Assembly (NCBI RefSeq): GCF_001653335.1
Contig: NZ_CP015079.1
Span: 3,906,001-3,970,000, forward strand
Length of the DNA: 64,000 bases
Direction of reading: 5' to 3'
Origin: Nocardioides dokdonensis FR1436
GTDB lineage: Bacteria > Actinomycetota > Actinomycetes > Propionibacteriales > Nocardioidaceae
Part shown: piece by piece, positions 8,766 through 25,302 of the stretch
Position numbering within the stretch: position 1 is the first letter of the stretch
How the letters are laid out: every line of letters starts with the position of its first letter
The notes under the pieces: model-generated
What the model was told of the DNA's origin: nothing
The model's database searches: none
Seen by the model: only the letters and a program-made list of their open reading frames with translations
Translations under genes and position numbers: made by a program

Positions 8766-9284
8766 TCACACGACCTGGTGCAGCCACCGCACCGGAGCGC
8801 CGTCACCGGCGTGCCGGAAGGTCTCCAGCTCGTCGTCCCAGGGCTTGCCCAGGAGCCGGTCGATCTCGACCAGCAGCGTCGTCTCGCCGAGGGCAGCCTT
8901 GACCACCGCGGCCTTGAGCCGGTCCTCGGGGATCATGATGTCCCCGTGCAGCCCGGTCACGGCGTGGTAGACGCCCAGCTCGGGGGTGTAGGAGTAGCGC
9001 GAGCCCTCGACGCCGGGGCTCGGCTCCTCGGTCATCTCGAAGCGCAGCTGGTTCCAACCACGTAGTGCCGAGGCGACCGATGCGGCTGAGCCGACGGCAC
9101 CGCTCCAGGAGAGCTCTGCCCGGTAGCTGCCGCTCTGGGCGGGCTGTGGCGTCCAGTCCAGGCTGACAGGCATGCCGAGGACCCCGCCGACGGCCCACTC
9201 GATGTGGGGGCACAGCGCGGAGGGCGCTGAGTGGACGTAGAACACGCCCCTCGTCGCGGTGCGGGTGGCAGTTGTTGCGGTCAC
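8766..9284 (-). CDS. DUF3145 domain protein
   Basis: This 172-residue protein matches the actinobacterial DUF3145 family as I know it (RGVFYVHSAPSALCPHIEWA near the N terminus, then RFEMTEEPSPG, YHAVTGLHGDIMIPEDRL and a C-terminal WDDELETFRHAGDGAPVRWL). The function is unknown. The family is repeatedly found beside the fatty-acid operon, in Streptomyces too. I chose GTG 9284 because a perfect AAGGAGG lies 5 bases before it; ATG 9299 would place that Shine-Dalgarno inside the coding region. It is convergent with the carboxylase gene. Confidence 0.85.
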   Translation of the reverse strand: MTATTATRTATRGVFYVHSAPSALCPHIEWAVGGVLGMPVSLDWTPQPAQSGSYRAELSWSGAVGSAASVASALRGWNQLRFEMTEEPSPGVEGSRYSYTPELGVYHAVTGLHGDIMIPEDRLKAAVVKAALGETTLLVEIDRLLGKPWDDELETFRHAGDGAPVRWLHQVV

Positions 9285-9426
9285 CGTGACCTCCTTCATC
9301 TCCGGCGCGAGGTACGCCTTCCCCAGCGGCCTCATCAGGAGTGTCGAAAGATCAAGTGACACGTATGTGGTTTGGGCCCATTGTGGCCCATGAGGCGCTC
9401 GAGCACCAGTCCCCACCCCGGGGCGG

Positions 9427-10350
9427 TCAGGCCGGCGCCTTGACTGCCCGGCGTCGGCGCGGACCGAGCTGGACGAGCGCGGTGAGCATCTCCTCCACGT
9501 TGCCCAGCCCACCGAGGTGGCACTGGCCCTCCATCGCCGTCATCGTCGCGTCCGGCAACCGGTCCACGACGTGCTGTCCGTGGCGCAGCGGCACGATGTG
9601 GTCGTCGGACCCGTGCCACCAGTGCACCGGCACCTGCACGTCCGCGACCTCGAAGCCCCAGTCCCGACAGAAGAGCAGCAGGTCGCTCAGTGGCGCGGAC
9701 GACTGGAACCTGTTGCCGTTGAGGATGTCGTCGATGAACATCGCGCGGAAGTCCGGGCGCCCGAGCAGCGTCTTGTCACCCGGTGGCTGGAAGGCGGCGT
9801 ACAGGTCGACGCAGGACCCGGCCACCGGTCGCACGACCCGGATGAGCTGGTTCACCACGAGGCCCAGCGGCACCCGCCCCACCGCGATCAGGGGAGCAAG
9901 CCGCATCGCCAGCTGGATGGGGCCCCCGTCGACCGCGTCCGGACCCGTGGTGGGGGCGACGCCGCCGAGCACGGCGACGCCGTGGACCCGCTCCGGCAGG
10001 GCGGCACCTGCCGCGAGCACGTACGGTCCCCCGCCCGACATCCCGACGAGGTGGCACGTGTCGACCGCGAGCGCGTCGAGCAGCAGGGCGAGGTCCTCGG
10101 TCCAGTCGAGGAGGTGGGGGTAGAGGTGCGGTGTCGAGGACCCGATCCCCGGGCGGTCCACGCCGATCAGGCGCAGCCCCTGGTCCTGCGCCATGCGACG
10201 CGACTCCAGCGGGATCTGCCTCCGGGCCCCCGGGGTGCCGTGCATCCACACGATCGGCCGCCCCCGGGGCGACCCGTGCTCGGCGAAGCTCAGCCGGCGC
10301 CCGTCCCGCACCGCCACGCTGCCCTCCAGGGTCGGTCGCTTGACGTCCAT
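9427..10350 (-). CDS. Alpha/beta hydrolase (HGTPG/GxSGGGP type)
   Basis: This 307-residue hydrolase has the oxyanion motif WMHGTPGARR, nucleophile Ser105 in GMSGGGPY, acid in HGSDDHIVP and a His in GQCHLGGLGN. It shares the HGTPG plus GxSGGGP pattern with the hydrolase at 56666-57562, so the two are probably paralogues of one subfamily. The C terminus ends in a short basic stretch. ATG 10350 is preceded, after 6 bases, by CATCAT (10357-10362), consistent with a leaderless message. The substrate is unknown. It is divergent from the next gene. Confidence 0.82.
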   Translation of the reverse strand: MDVKRPTLEGSVAVRDGRRLSFAEHGSPRGRPIVWMHGTPGARRQIPLESRRMAQDQGLRLIGVDRPGIGSSTPHLYPHLLDWTEDLALLLDALAVDTCHLVGMSGGGPYVLAAGAALPERVHGVAVLGGVAPTTGPDAVDGGPIQLAMRLAPLIAVGRVPLGLVVNQLIRVVRPVAGSCVDLYAAFQPPGDKTLLGRPDFRAMFIDDILNGNRFQSSAPLSDLLLFCRDWGFEVADVQVPVHWWHGSDDHIVPLRHGQHVVDRLPDATMTAMEGQCHLGGLGNVEEMLTALVQLGPRRRRAVKAPA

Positions 10351-10436
10351 GGCGCCATGATGGCAGAGATCAGGCCGAAACGAGAACACGTTCTACCTAG
10401 CGACGCGGCAGACCACCCATGCCCTAGGCTCCGGGC

Positions 10437-10958
10437 ATGCCCGAGTCCAGCAGCACGTCGGGGCTCGGCGTGGTCCGCGGCCGGCTACTGACCCGCGCAG
10501 CCCTGGCGCTGCTCGTCGCCTCGACAGCCCTGCTCGCCTGGTGGTTCGTCACCAACCCGCCCCCGCTCCCGTCCGCCGAGGGTCACGTCACCGCCAGCAC
10601 CACAGCCGGGCGTCCGGTCTACGTCGGGGTGTGGACCACACCTGCGGACTTCGCGCGGACGCTCGACCTGGCCGGGGTGCACCTGCGAGCCGACGCCACG
10701 GTGGACGTCACGCTCGAGCCACTGCTCTGCCGCGGCGGTTCGATCGGCGTCACCACCGATCCTGCACCGTTCTGCCGGGAGCTGGTCGACCCCGCCGGGG
10801 CGACCCTGCGCGCTGGGGACTCCCTGATCATCAAGGCCGAGGCGAGCGAGCCGGGCGCGGTCTACGTCGACCTGCCCACCGTCGCCTTCCGCGAGGGTCC
10901 CCGCTGGGGCCACAGCCGGGCAGGGACCAAGGCCGTCATCGCCGTCGTGAAGCCCTGA
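10437..10958 (+). CDS. Membrane-anchored protein of unknown function
   Basis: I do not recognise this 173-residue protein. Residues about 19-39 form one hydrophobic helix after a positively charged N terminus, so the remainder should lie outside the membrane. The outer part is beta-rich in appearance and has two cysteines (98 and 113) that could form a disulfide. A TAGGCT box (10425-10430) ends 6 bases before the ATG, which suggests a leaderless message and supports the start. It is convergent with the TPR-like gene, with only 22 bases between stops. Confidence 0.7.
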   Translation: MPESSSTSGLGVVRGRLLTRAALALLVASTALLAWWFVTNPPPLPSAEGHVTASTTAGRPVYVGVWTTPADFARTLDLAGVHLRADATVDVTLEPLLCRGGSIGVTTDPAPFCRELVDPAGATLRAGDSLIIKAEASEPGAVYVDLPTVAFREGPRWGHSRAGTKAVIAVVKP

Positions 10959-10980
10959 GCGCACCCGCGTGCGACGACGG

Positions 10981-12009
10981 TCAGTCGCGCTGGGTCTTCT
11001 CCAGGATCGCAGCCCGCTCCGCGGCGTCGGTCAGCTCGTCGCTGTCGACGGCGTCGGTGCGGTGGAACCAGGCCAGGGCGTCCGTCGTGCGACCGGCTGT
11101 CTCGAGGGTGTCGGCGTAGGCGTACCGCAGGCGGACGACCCACGGGGCGCGGCTCTTGGACTGCAACGGAGCCAGCTCCAGGGTCCGCAGCGCGGCATCC
11201 ATCTGCCCCATGTCCCGGCGCGCACCGGCCTCCACGATCGTCATCTCAGCCCTGGCCTCGGGCTCGAAGTTCGCGACCGAGGGGCTCTTGGCGAGCTTGA
11301 GCGCCTGCTCGGGCTGGCCGAGCGCGCGGTGGCAGTCGGCCATGATCGGCAGGTAGGCCGTGGCCCCGCTCATCCGCTTGGCAGCCCGCAGGTCGGCGAG
11401 CGCCTCGGCGTAGTGGCCGGCGGCGTAGGCCGCCTCCCCCGCCGCCTCGCGCACGACGGCGAGACGTGGCGCCCGGGCGCGGGCGGCCAGCGTGTGCTGG
11501 TAGGCCGTCTCCGGGTCGTCGTCGATCAGCTCACCCGCCGCCACCAGGTGGCGGGCCACCCGGGACGCCAGCTTCTCCGGCAGGGTCTTCAGCTGGGCGA
11601 GCACGTTGTGCTCGAGCTCCTTGCCGGTGATCTCCGCGGGCAGCTCGGGGCCGTCGTAGACGGCCTGGTCGGCGGAGCGGGGCGCTTCCTTCTCGACGTA
11701 GCGGCCACCACCGGCGCCCTGGGGGCCGTAGGACTTCTTGGCACGCGGGGCGCCGCCCCGGCTCGAGGAGTCCGAACGACCCCGCGAGTCACCCCGGGAG
11801 TCGCTGCGGGGTCCGCCGCGCGAGTCGCTCCGCGAGTCCCCACGGGAATCGCCACGGGAGTCGCTGCGCGGGCCGTCCTGGCGACCGCCACGGTCGGGAC
11901 GACCGCCGCGCTCGGAGGAGCGGGAGTCCCCGGACCGCGGGCTGGAGGGGCGACCGCCGCCGGTGGGACGACCGCCGGAGGGACGCTGGTTGCGACGCTG
12001 CTCGGCCAC
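10981..12009 (-). CDS. TPR-like protein with a long Asp-Ser-Arg-Gly-rich disordered N terminus
   Basis: This is a 342-residue protein. Residues 1 to about 95 are low-complexity and rich in Arg, Gly, Ser and Asp, with tandem units such as DSRGDSRGDSRSDSRGG. Residues about 115-342 are Ala-rich helical pairs (EAAYAAGHYAEALADLRAAK, ADCHRALGQPEQALKLA) typical of tetratricopeptide repeats. GTG 12009 has AAGGAG 7 bases upstream. It lies 45 bases beyond the rrn terminator on the same strand, so it might receive read-through from the rRNA promoters. The RG-rich tail could bind RNA; that is inference. Function unknown. Confidence 0.8.
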   Translation of the reverse strand: MAEQRRNQRPSGGRPTGGGRPSSPRSGDSRSSERGGRPDRGGRQDGPRSDSRGDSRGDSRSDSRGGPRSDSRGDSRGRSDSSSRGGAPRAKKSYGPQGAGGGRYVEKEAPRSADQAVYDGPELPAEITGKELEHNVLAQLKTLPEKLASRVARHLVAAGELIDDDPETAYQHTLAARARAPRLAVVREAAGEAAYAAGHYAEALADLRAAKRMSGATAYLPIMADCHRALGQPEQALKLAKSPSVANFEPEARAEMTIVEAGARRDMGQMDAALRTLELAPLQSKSRAPWVVRLRYAYADTLETAGRTTDALAWFHRTDAVDSDELTDAAERAAILEKTQRD

Positions 12010-12053
12010 GGTGTTGCTCCTTCACTGCCCTGCACGGGATGGGGACAAATGCA

Positions 12054-12083
12054 CGTAGGGGCCACCTTGCGGTGGCCCCTACG
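12054..12083 (-). terminator. rrn operon terminator
   Basis: A 13-bp perfect inverted repeat (12054-12066 with 12071-12083, loop of 4) begins about 10 bases beyond the 5S 3' end. On the minus strand it is followed by TGCATTTGT, a modest T-rich tail. It is the expected factor-independent terminator of the rRNA operon. Confidence 0.85.
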
Positions 12084-12092
12084 GAGTGTATG

Positions 12093-12210
12093 TCCGGCGG
12101 CGTCCTACTCTCCCACAACCTCCCGGTTGCAGTACCATCGGCGCTGAAAGGCTTAACTTCCGGGTTCGGGATGGGACCGGGTGTTTCCCTTTCGCTATGG
12201 CCGCCGTAAC
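12093..12210 (-). rRNA. rrf: 5S ribosomal RNA
   Basis: On the minus strand the sequence begins GTTACGGCGGCCATAGCG and ends in CGCCGCCGGA, with complementary ends. It contains the CCGAACCCGGAAGTTAAGCC core conserved in bacterial 5S. Boundaries are accurate to a few bases. It is the last gene of the rrn operon. Confidence 0.95.
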
Positions 12211-12355
12211 TCTTGCGGTACCAGCCCAGACGGGTGTGTTCACCGTCTGGTGTGGCTGGTTACCAAGCCATTATTCACATGTGATCATACACGTGTTGTC
12301 TGTGTGTGTGGATTCGTGGACGCGAGACTTTGTAGGTTCAGCTGAGTGAGTGTAA

Positions 12356-17457
<5,102 letters not shown>

Positions 17458-17636
17458 AAACAACACCACACCTTCCCCCTTGAGGGCCGATGCAGCAAAA
17501 AGAGATGCCCCCGACAAGAGAACAAAACTGACAATTGCCAGAATCATCGTCTTACCAAAGAAACCATCAACCACACCCACCCCAAAAGGGCTTCGGTGAT
17601 CGACGGGGCATAACAAACTAATTCGTCGACTATGAC

Positions 17637-17660
17637 ACACTGTTGAGTTCTCAAGAATCA
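17637..17660 (-). promoter_or_regulatory. rrn leader element (conserved TTGAGAACTCAACA motif)
   Basis: On the minus strand GATTCTTGAGAACTCAACA lies about 180 bases before 16S. Closely similar leader motifs precede rRNA genes in Streptomyces and mycobacteria and are linked to antitermination and processing. The assignment rests on this remembered similarity. Confidence 0.55.
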
Positions 17661-17711
17661 GACGCACACCGTCCTCGTGCCTTTCAGCGCGAGCGGCGGG
17701 GCTCTGGGTGA

Positions 17712-17740
17712 AACTTAGCGACCCGGTCCTCGCGGCGCAA
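17712..17740 (-). promoter_or_regulatory. rrn promoter, proximal
   Basis: On the minus strand TTGCGC (17735-17740) is followed, after 17 bases, by TAAGTT (17712-17717). This is a near-canonical sigma-A spacing ahead of the rrn leader. A 17-bp palindrome lies 26 bases upstream of the -35. Confidence 0.6.
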
Positions 17741-17765
17741 ATCCGCGTTTCTCGGCGCTTTCCAC

Positions 17766-17782
17766 TTCATTCGACGAATGAA
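17766..17782. promoter_or_regulatory. 17-bp perfect palindrome upstream of the proximal rrn promoter
   Basis: TTCATTCGACGAATGAA is an 8+1+8 perfect palindrome in the rrn upstream region. Its position and symmetry suit a dimeric DNA-binding protein, but I know no regulator with this site. Confidence 0.45.
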
Positions 17783-17911
17783 TCCTGGTCCGACCGGATG
17801 CCTGGAGCACCTCGATCTTCACAGCTCTTCACGAAGAGGTGATGGTCGACCTGGGGCCGGGAGCCCGACCAGACCGGTCTTGCTCCCCGCCGCTCCCTGG
17901 CGACATGGAAA

Positions 17912-17941
17912 ACATTAGGGGAACTCTCGCCACTACGCCAA
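17912..17941 (-). promoter_or_regulatory. rrn promoter, distal
   Basis: On the minus strand TTGGCG (17936-17941) is separated by 18 bases from TAATGT (17912-17917). It lies about 200 bases upstream of the proximal promoter. Tandem rrn promoters are usual. Confidence 0.5.
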
Positions 17942-17983
17942 ATCAGGTCGGGGTGACGCGGCGCACATCCGCGTTTGCGCAGG

Positions 17984-19048
17984 TCAGAGGCGGTTCAGGC
18001 CGTCGTTGGCGGGCGGGGCCAGGAGATCGCGGGTGTCGGCGACCGACCGGCACCCCGCCAGGCGCATCGCCTCGCCGGTCTCGGCGCTCATCGCGGCGTG
18101 CCACCGGGCCACCCCGGCCTCCCCCTCGACCAGTGCGTGCAGGACCGGTCGGCCGACGAAGACGGCGTCGGCACCGCTGGCCAGCGCGCTGAGCACGTCG
18201 ATCCCGTCGCGCAGTCCCCCGTCGACGTACACCTCGGCCTCGGCGCCGACGGCGGCACGCACCTCGAGCAGCGCCTGTGCCGTGGTGAGCACCCGGTCGA
18301 GCTGGCGGCCACCGTGGGTGGACACCCACACGGCGGCCGCTCCGGCCTGGACACAGCGGCGGGCGTCGTCACCACGGAGGACCCCCTTGACCACCACGGG
18401 CAGGCCGGTGCGCTCGCGCAACCAGTCGATGTCGTGGGGCCCCAGGTCGAGCGCCTTCTCCGTGCCCGGCTGGCCCTCGTGCCCGGGCCCGAAGTTCACC
18501 CGCGTCCACGCGGGGTCGGCGAGGTCCCAGATGAGTCCTTCGGTGGGGTACCAGGTGGCCACGACCGGGGTGTCCACGGTGAGGACCACCGCTCCCGCCC
18601 CGGCCTCGACCGCTCGGTCGAGCAGCGGTCCGACCAAGGTCCGGTCGGAGGGCAGGTACACCTGCAGCCACCAGTCCACCCCCGTGGCGGCGATCTCGGC
18701 GAAGGTGCTGCCGGCGTTGCTCGACACCACCATCAGCCCGCCCGCGGCCGCGGTGGCCCGAGCAGTGGCGACCTCCCCGTCCGGGTGCACCGCGCGCTGG
18801 AGCGACGTCGGGGCCACCCCCCAGGGCAGGCGGCTCGGCCGTCCCAGCAGGGTGACCCCCAGGTCGACGTCGGTGACGTCGCGGAGCACGTGGGGCCGCA
18901 ACCGCAACGACCGCCAGGCCCGGGTCGCCTCGCCGGTGGTGTGCCCCTCCCCGCTGCCGTGCTCCACGTACTCACGCAGGGGCGTGCTCATGGACCGGGC
19001 CGCGCGGGCCTCGAGCCCGGAGAGCCAGCTGCCCACCCGCTCCCCCAC
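17984..19048 (-). CDS. FMN-dependent alpha-hydroxy-acid oxidising enzyme
   Basis: This 354-residue protein is a TIM-barrel flavoenzyme of the lactate/glycolate/mandelate oxidase-dehydrogenase family, which oxidises 2-hydroxy acids to 2-oxo acids. Key features are PWGVAPTSLQR (N-terminal FMN loop), TVDTPV, the FMN-contacting lysine in VVVKGVLRGDDA, the catalytic His in STHGGRQLD and the phosphate loop VDGGLRDGIDVL with ASGADAVFVGRP. The GTG start lies one base after the tyrS stop, so it is coupled to tyrS; why is unknown. Which acid is used, and whether oxygen or quinone is the acceptor, cannot be told from sequence. Confidence 0.85.
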   Translation of the reverse strand: MGERVGSWLSGLEARAARSMSTPLREYVEHGSGEGHTTGEATRAWRSLRLRPHVLRDVTDVDLGVTLLGRPSRLPWGVAPTSLQRAVHPDGEVATARATAAAGGLMVVSSNAGSTFAEIAATGVDWWLQVYLPSDRTLVGPLLDRAVEAGAGAVVLTVDTPVVATWYPTEGLIWDLADPAWTRVNFGPGHEGQPGTEKALDLGPHDIDWLRERTGLPVVVKGVLRGDDARRCVQAGAAAVWVSTHGGRQLDRVLTTAQALLEVRAAVGAEAEVYVDGGLRDGIDVLSALASGADAVFVGRPVLHALVEGEAGVARWHAAMSAETGEAMRLAGCRSVADTRDLLAPPANDGLNRL

Positions 19049-19049
19049 C

Positions 19050-20321
19050 TCAGACGACCTCGACGCCCTTGAAGCTCTTCTTGCCTTTGCGCAGCACCAG
19101 CCAACTGCCGCCCACCAGGTCTGCGCGGGACGGCACGTGCTCGGGGTCCTCGACGCGCACGTTGTTGATGTAGGCGCCGCCCTCCGCGACCGTCCGCCGG
19201 GCGTCGCCCTTGCTCTTCGCCAGCCCGGTCTCCACGAGGAGGTCGACCGCCGTCGGCAGCGACTCGGCGCCCTCGACCCGCAGCACGCCCGCCTGCCTCA
19301 GCGCCGCGCCCAGGGTCTCGGGGCTCAGCCCGTGCATGTCACCGCCACCGAAGAGCGCGGCCGAGGCGGCCTGGATGCGCGCCGTCTCGTCGGCGCCGTG
19401 CACCAGCGAGGTCACGTGCTCGGCCAGGACCTTCTGGCCGGTGCGCAGGAACGGCTTCTCCGAGTGCGAGGTCTCGATCTCCTCGATCTCGCTGCGGCTG
19501 AGGAAGGTGAAGACCCGGAGCAGCTCCCCGATCTTCTCGTCCTCGACGTTGAGCCAGAACTGGAAGAAGGAGTAGGGCGAGAGCATCTCGGGGTCCAGCC
19601 AGAGCGCTCCCCCCTCGGTCTTGCCGTACTTGGTGCCGTCGGCCTTGGTCAGCAGCGGCGTCGCGAAGGCATGCGCCTTGCCCCCGTCGGCGCGCCGGAT
19701 CAGCTCGACACCGGCAGTGAGGTTGCCCCACTGGTCGGAGCCGCCGAACTGCAGGGTGACCCCGCGGTCGCGGTAGAGGCTGAGGAAGTCGAAGGACTGC
19801 AGCAGCACGTAGGAGAACTCGGTGTAGCTGATGCCGCTCTCGAGCCGCTTGCGCACCACGTCGCGCGCCAGCATCCGGTTGACCGGGAAGTGCTTGCCGA
19901 CGTCGCGCAGGAAGTCGAGCGCCGAGACGCCCTGGGTCCAGTCCAGGTTGTTGACCATCCGGGCGGCGTTCGGGCCCTCGAAGCTCAGGAACGGCTCCAC
20001 CTGGGCCCGGACGCGTCCCACCCACTCGGCCACGGTGTCCGCCGAGTTCATCGTGCGCTCCCCGGAGTCACGGGGGTCGCCGATCATGCCCGTGGCGCCG
20101 CCCACCAGCGCGTGCGGGGTGTGCCCTGCTTCCTGCAGGCGCCGCGCCGTCAGCACCTGGACGAGATGTCCCATGTGGAGACTGGGCGCGGTGGGGTCGA
20201 ACCCGACGTAGAACCGCACGCTCTCCGAGCCGAGCGCGGCACGCAGCGCGTCGCGGTCCGTCGAGTGCGCGATGAGGCCGCGCCACTCGAGGTCGTCGAA
20301 GAGGGTCTGGTCGATGCTCAC
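19050..20321 (-). CDS. tyrS: Tyrosyl-tRNA synthetase
   Basis: TyrS charges tRNA-Tyr. The 423-residue protein has the class I HIGH-type motif as PSLHMGHLVQ, the KMSKS-type loop as KYGKTEGG, and a C-terminal S4 RNA-binding domain ending in LRKGKKSFKGVEVV. Length and domain order are standard for bacterial TyrRS. The start is a GTG at 20321. I saw no T-box leader in the upstream 170 bases. It is divergent from the Ser/Thr kinase and directly followed by the hydroxyacid oxidase. Confidence 0.96.
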   Translation of the reverse strand: MSIDQTLFDDLEWRGLIAHSTDRDALRAALGSESVRFYVGFDPTAPSLHMGHLVQVLTARRLQEAGHTPHALVGGATGMIGDPRDSGERTMNSADTVAEWVGRVRAQVEPFLSFEGPNAARMVNNLDWTQGVSALDFLRDVGKHFPVNRMLARDVVRKRLESGISYTEFSYVLLQSFDFLSLYRDRGVTLQFGGSDQWGNLTAGVELIRRADGGKAHAFATPLLTKADGTKYGKTEGGALWLDPEMLSPYSFFQFWLNVEDEKIGELLRVFTFLSRSEIEEIETSHSEKPFLRTGQKVLAEHVTSLVHGADETARIQAASAALFGGGDMHGLSPETLGAALRQAGVLRVEGAESLPTAVDLLVETGLAKSKGDARRTVAEGGAYINNVRVEDPEHVPSRADLVGGSWLVLRKGKKSFKGVEVV

Positions 20322-20462
20322 GTCGCTGCCTTCCGGGCACGCGGGGTCCGGACACGGGGTCCGACGGTCGGCGCCCAGCCTGCCTCATGGCGTCGTGGCC
20401 CAGCCAGGCGGTTCCCGCCGTCACCTGACCCCGGTGGCGCAGGAGACACCGCGTACGGCGCC

Positions 20463-20496
20463 TATCCTCGGGCGCATGGAGTGCGAGCAGGCGTGA
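20463..20496 (+). promoter_or_regulatory. -10 box and six-codon leader ORF before the Ser/Thr kinase
   Basis: TATCCT (20463-20468) ends 7 bases before an ATG (20476) that opens a six-residue frame, MECEQA. Its TGA (20494-20496) overlaps the kinase GTG (20493-20495) as GTGA. A leaderless leader peptide would thus terminate exactly on the kinase start and reinitiate there. An alternative in-frame GTG at 20481 would remove the coupling. This arrangement is read directly; its use is inference. Confidence 0.45.
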
Positions 20497-21926
20497 TCGC
20501 GGGCAGGTACACCCTCGAGCGGGAGATCGGGCGCGGCGGCATGGGGGCCGTCTGGCTCGGCCGCGACGAGATCCTCGGGCGCGCCGTGGCGATCAAGCGC
20601 CTGGGAGCGGTTCCCGGCCAGGACCCCGACGCCCGCGAGCGGGCCGAGCGGGCTGAGCGCGAGGCACGGTTGGCGGCCCGCCTGAGCCACCCCCACGTCG
20701 TGGCCGTCTACGACCTCGTCGAGGACGGCGACCAGCAGTACCTGGTGATGGAGCACGTCGACGGCACCAACCTCTCGGGCTACCTGCGTGCCGAGGGGCC
20801 GTTGTCCCCGGACCGTGCGGCCCGGATGCTCGGTCAGGCGGCCGACGCCCTGGCGGCCGCGCACCACGACGGCATCGTGCACCGGGACGTGAAGCCGTCG
20901 AACATGCTGGTCACGGCGGACGGGCAGGTGAAGCTCTCCGACTTCGGCATCGCCCGCTCCGACGCGGACCCCTCATTGACCCGGACCGGGCTGGTCACCG
21001 GGTCACCGGCCTACCTGGCTCCCGAGGTCGCGTCCGGCTCGACCGCCACCGCGCGCAGCGACGTGTGGTCGCTGGGTGCCTCCCTCTTCCACGCCTTGGC
21101 CGGCCACCCGCCGTACGAGGTGGGCGACAACGTGCTGGGTGCGCTGTACCGGATCGTGCACGAGGACCCGCCGCGCCTCGACGACCCGGGCTGGCTCGGA
21201 CCGCTGCTCGAGGCCACCATGTGCCGCGACCCGGAGCAGCGCTGGGACATGGCCACGGTGCGCGACGTGCTGCTGAGCGGGCCGGCGCACGCGGCAGCGG
21301 GTGCCGACAGCACCCAGGTCCTCGAGCGCGTGCAGGACGCGCCGGCCCTCACCACCGCCGGCGTCCCGACGGTGATCCCGACGGCGGTCGGGACCGGGCG
21401 CTCCCAGCCCCCGCCCGCCGACCCGGCCGGACCGGGCAGGGACCGACGCCGGCTCCTCGTGCCGGTGCTGCTCGCTGTCTCCGCTGCGGTGGTGCTCGTC
21501 GTGATCGCCCTGGTCGTCGGGGTCGGGCGCGACGCCGGGACGGACCCCGAGGCCGGGGCGACTCCCACCGCCAGGCCCTCCGAGACGACCGAGCCCGAGC
21601 CGGATCCCGGACCGAGCGCCGAGGACATCGAGCAGTTCGCGGCCGACTACGTGCGCACCGCCGTCGCCGACCCCTCCCAGGGCTTCGCCCTGCTGACGCC
21701 CGCCTACCAGCGCGCCAGCGGTCGGCTCGAGGGGTACACCGGCTTCTGGGGCAGCGTGCAGGAGATCCGGGACTTCCAGATGGTCGAGGCGGACCCCGAG
21801 GCCGGCACGGCGACCTACACCTACACCTACCGCCGCGACGGCCGCTCGGTCACGGAGACCGTGGAGCTGACCCTGCAGCCGCAGGCCGGGGGCGGGTTCC
21901 TCATCTCGGGCGCCCGGACGGTGTGA
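20493..21926 (+). CDS. Transmembrane Ser/Thr protein kinase (PASTA-less)
   Basis: This is a 477-residue Hanks-type kinase. The N-terminal domain has GRGGMGAV (P loop), Lys35 in VAIKRL, HRDVKPSNML (catalytic loop), DFGIAR, an activation loop with TRTGLVTGSPAYLAPE, and APE/DVWSLG. A Pro/Asp-rich linker leads to one membrane helix (about residues 322-343). The external C-terminal domain of roughly 120 residues has no PASTA repeats and looks like a small alpha+beta sensor of NTF2-like size (FAADYVRTAVADPSQGFALL to the end). GTG 20493 is coupled to an upstream mini-ORF. It sits 106 bases before a hybrid histidine kinase on the same strand. Its targets are unknown. Confidence 0.92.
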   Translation: MIAGRYTLEREIGRGGMGAVWLGRDEILGRAVAIKRLGAVPGQDPDARERAERAEREARLAARLSHPHVVAVYDLVEDGDQQYLVMEHVDGTNLSGYLRAEGPLSPDRAARMLGQAADALAAAHHDGIVHRDVKPSNMLVTADGQVKLSDFGIARSDADPSLTRTGLVTGSPAYLAPEVASGSTATARSDVWSLGASLFHALAGHPPYEVGDNVLGALYRIVHEDPPRLDDPGWLGPLLEATMCRDPEQRWDMATVRDVLLSGPAHAAAGADSTQVLERVQDAPALTTAGVPTVIPTAVGTGRSQPPPADPAGPGRDRRRLLVPVLLAVSAAVVLVVIALVVGVGRDAGTDPEAGATPTARPSETTEPEPDPGPSAEDIEQFAADYVRTAVADPSQGFALLTPAYQRASGRLEGYTGFWGSVQEIRDFQMVEADPEAGTATYTYTYRRDGRSVTETVELTLQPQAGGGFLISGARTV

Positions 21927-22032
21927 GCCCGCACGAGCCGCGTCCTCTGCCCAGCGCCGGCCCGGTCATCGCGCGGTTCGTCCGCCTGGGACCACCGACC
22001 GTTCTATCGTGGGGCCGGGACGGGGAGGTGGG

Positions 22033-25280
<3,248 letters not shown>

Positions 25281-25287
<7 letters not shown>

Positions 25288-25302
25288 GGGGACCCTCAGC
25301 CG
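25281..25302. terminator. Bidirectional terminator formed by two stop-codon regions
   Basis: CGGCTGAGGG and its complement CCCTCAGCCG enclose a 2-base loop. The TGA of the hybrid kinase (25285-25287) and the TGA of the convergent LCP gene (25296-25298) both lie in the stem and pair across it. No T-tract is present. Confidence 0.55.

Noticed and set aside
11758..11880. Tandem GAGTC-type DNA repeats as a regulatory array
   Set aside because: They encode the DSRG units of the TPR-like protein in frame, so the repeat is at protein level.
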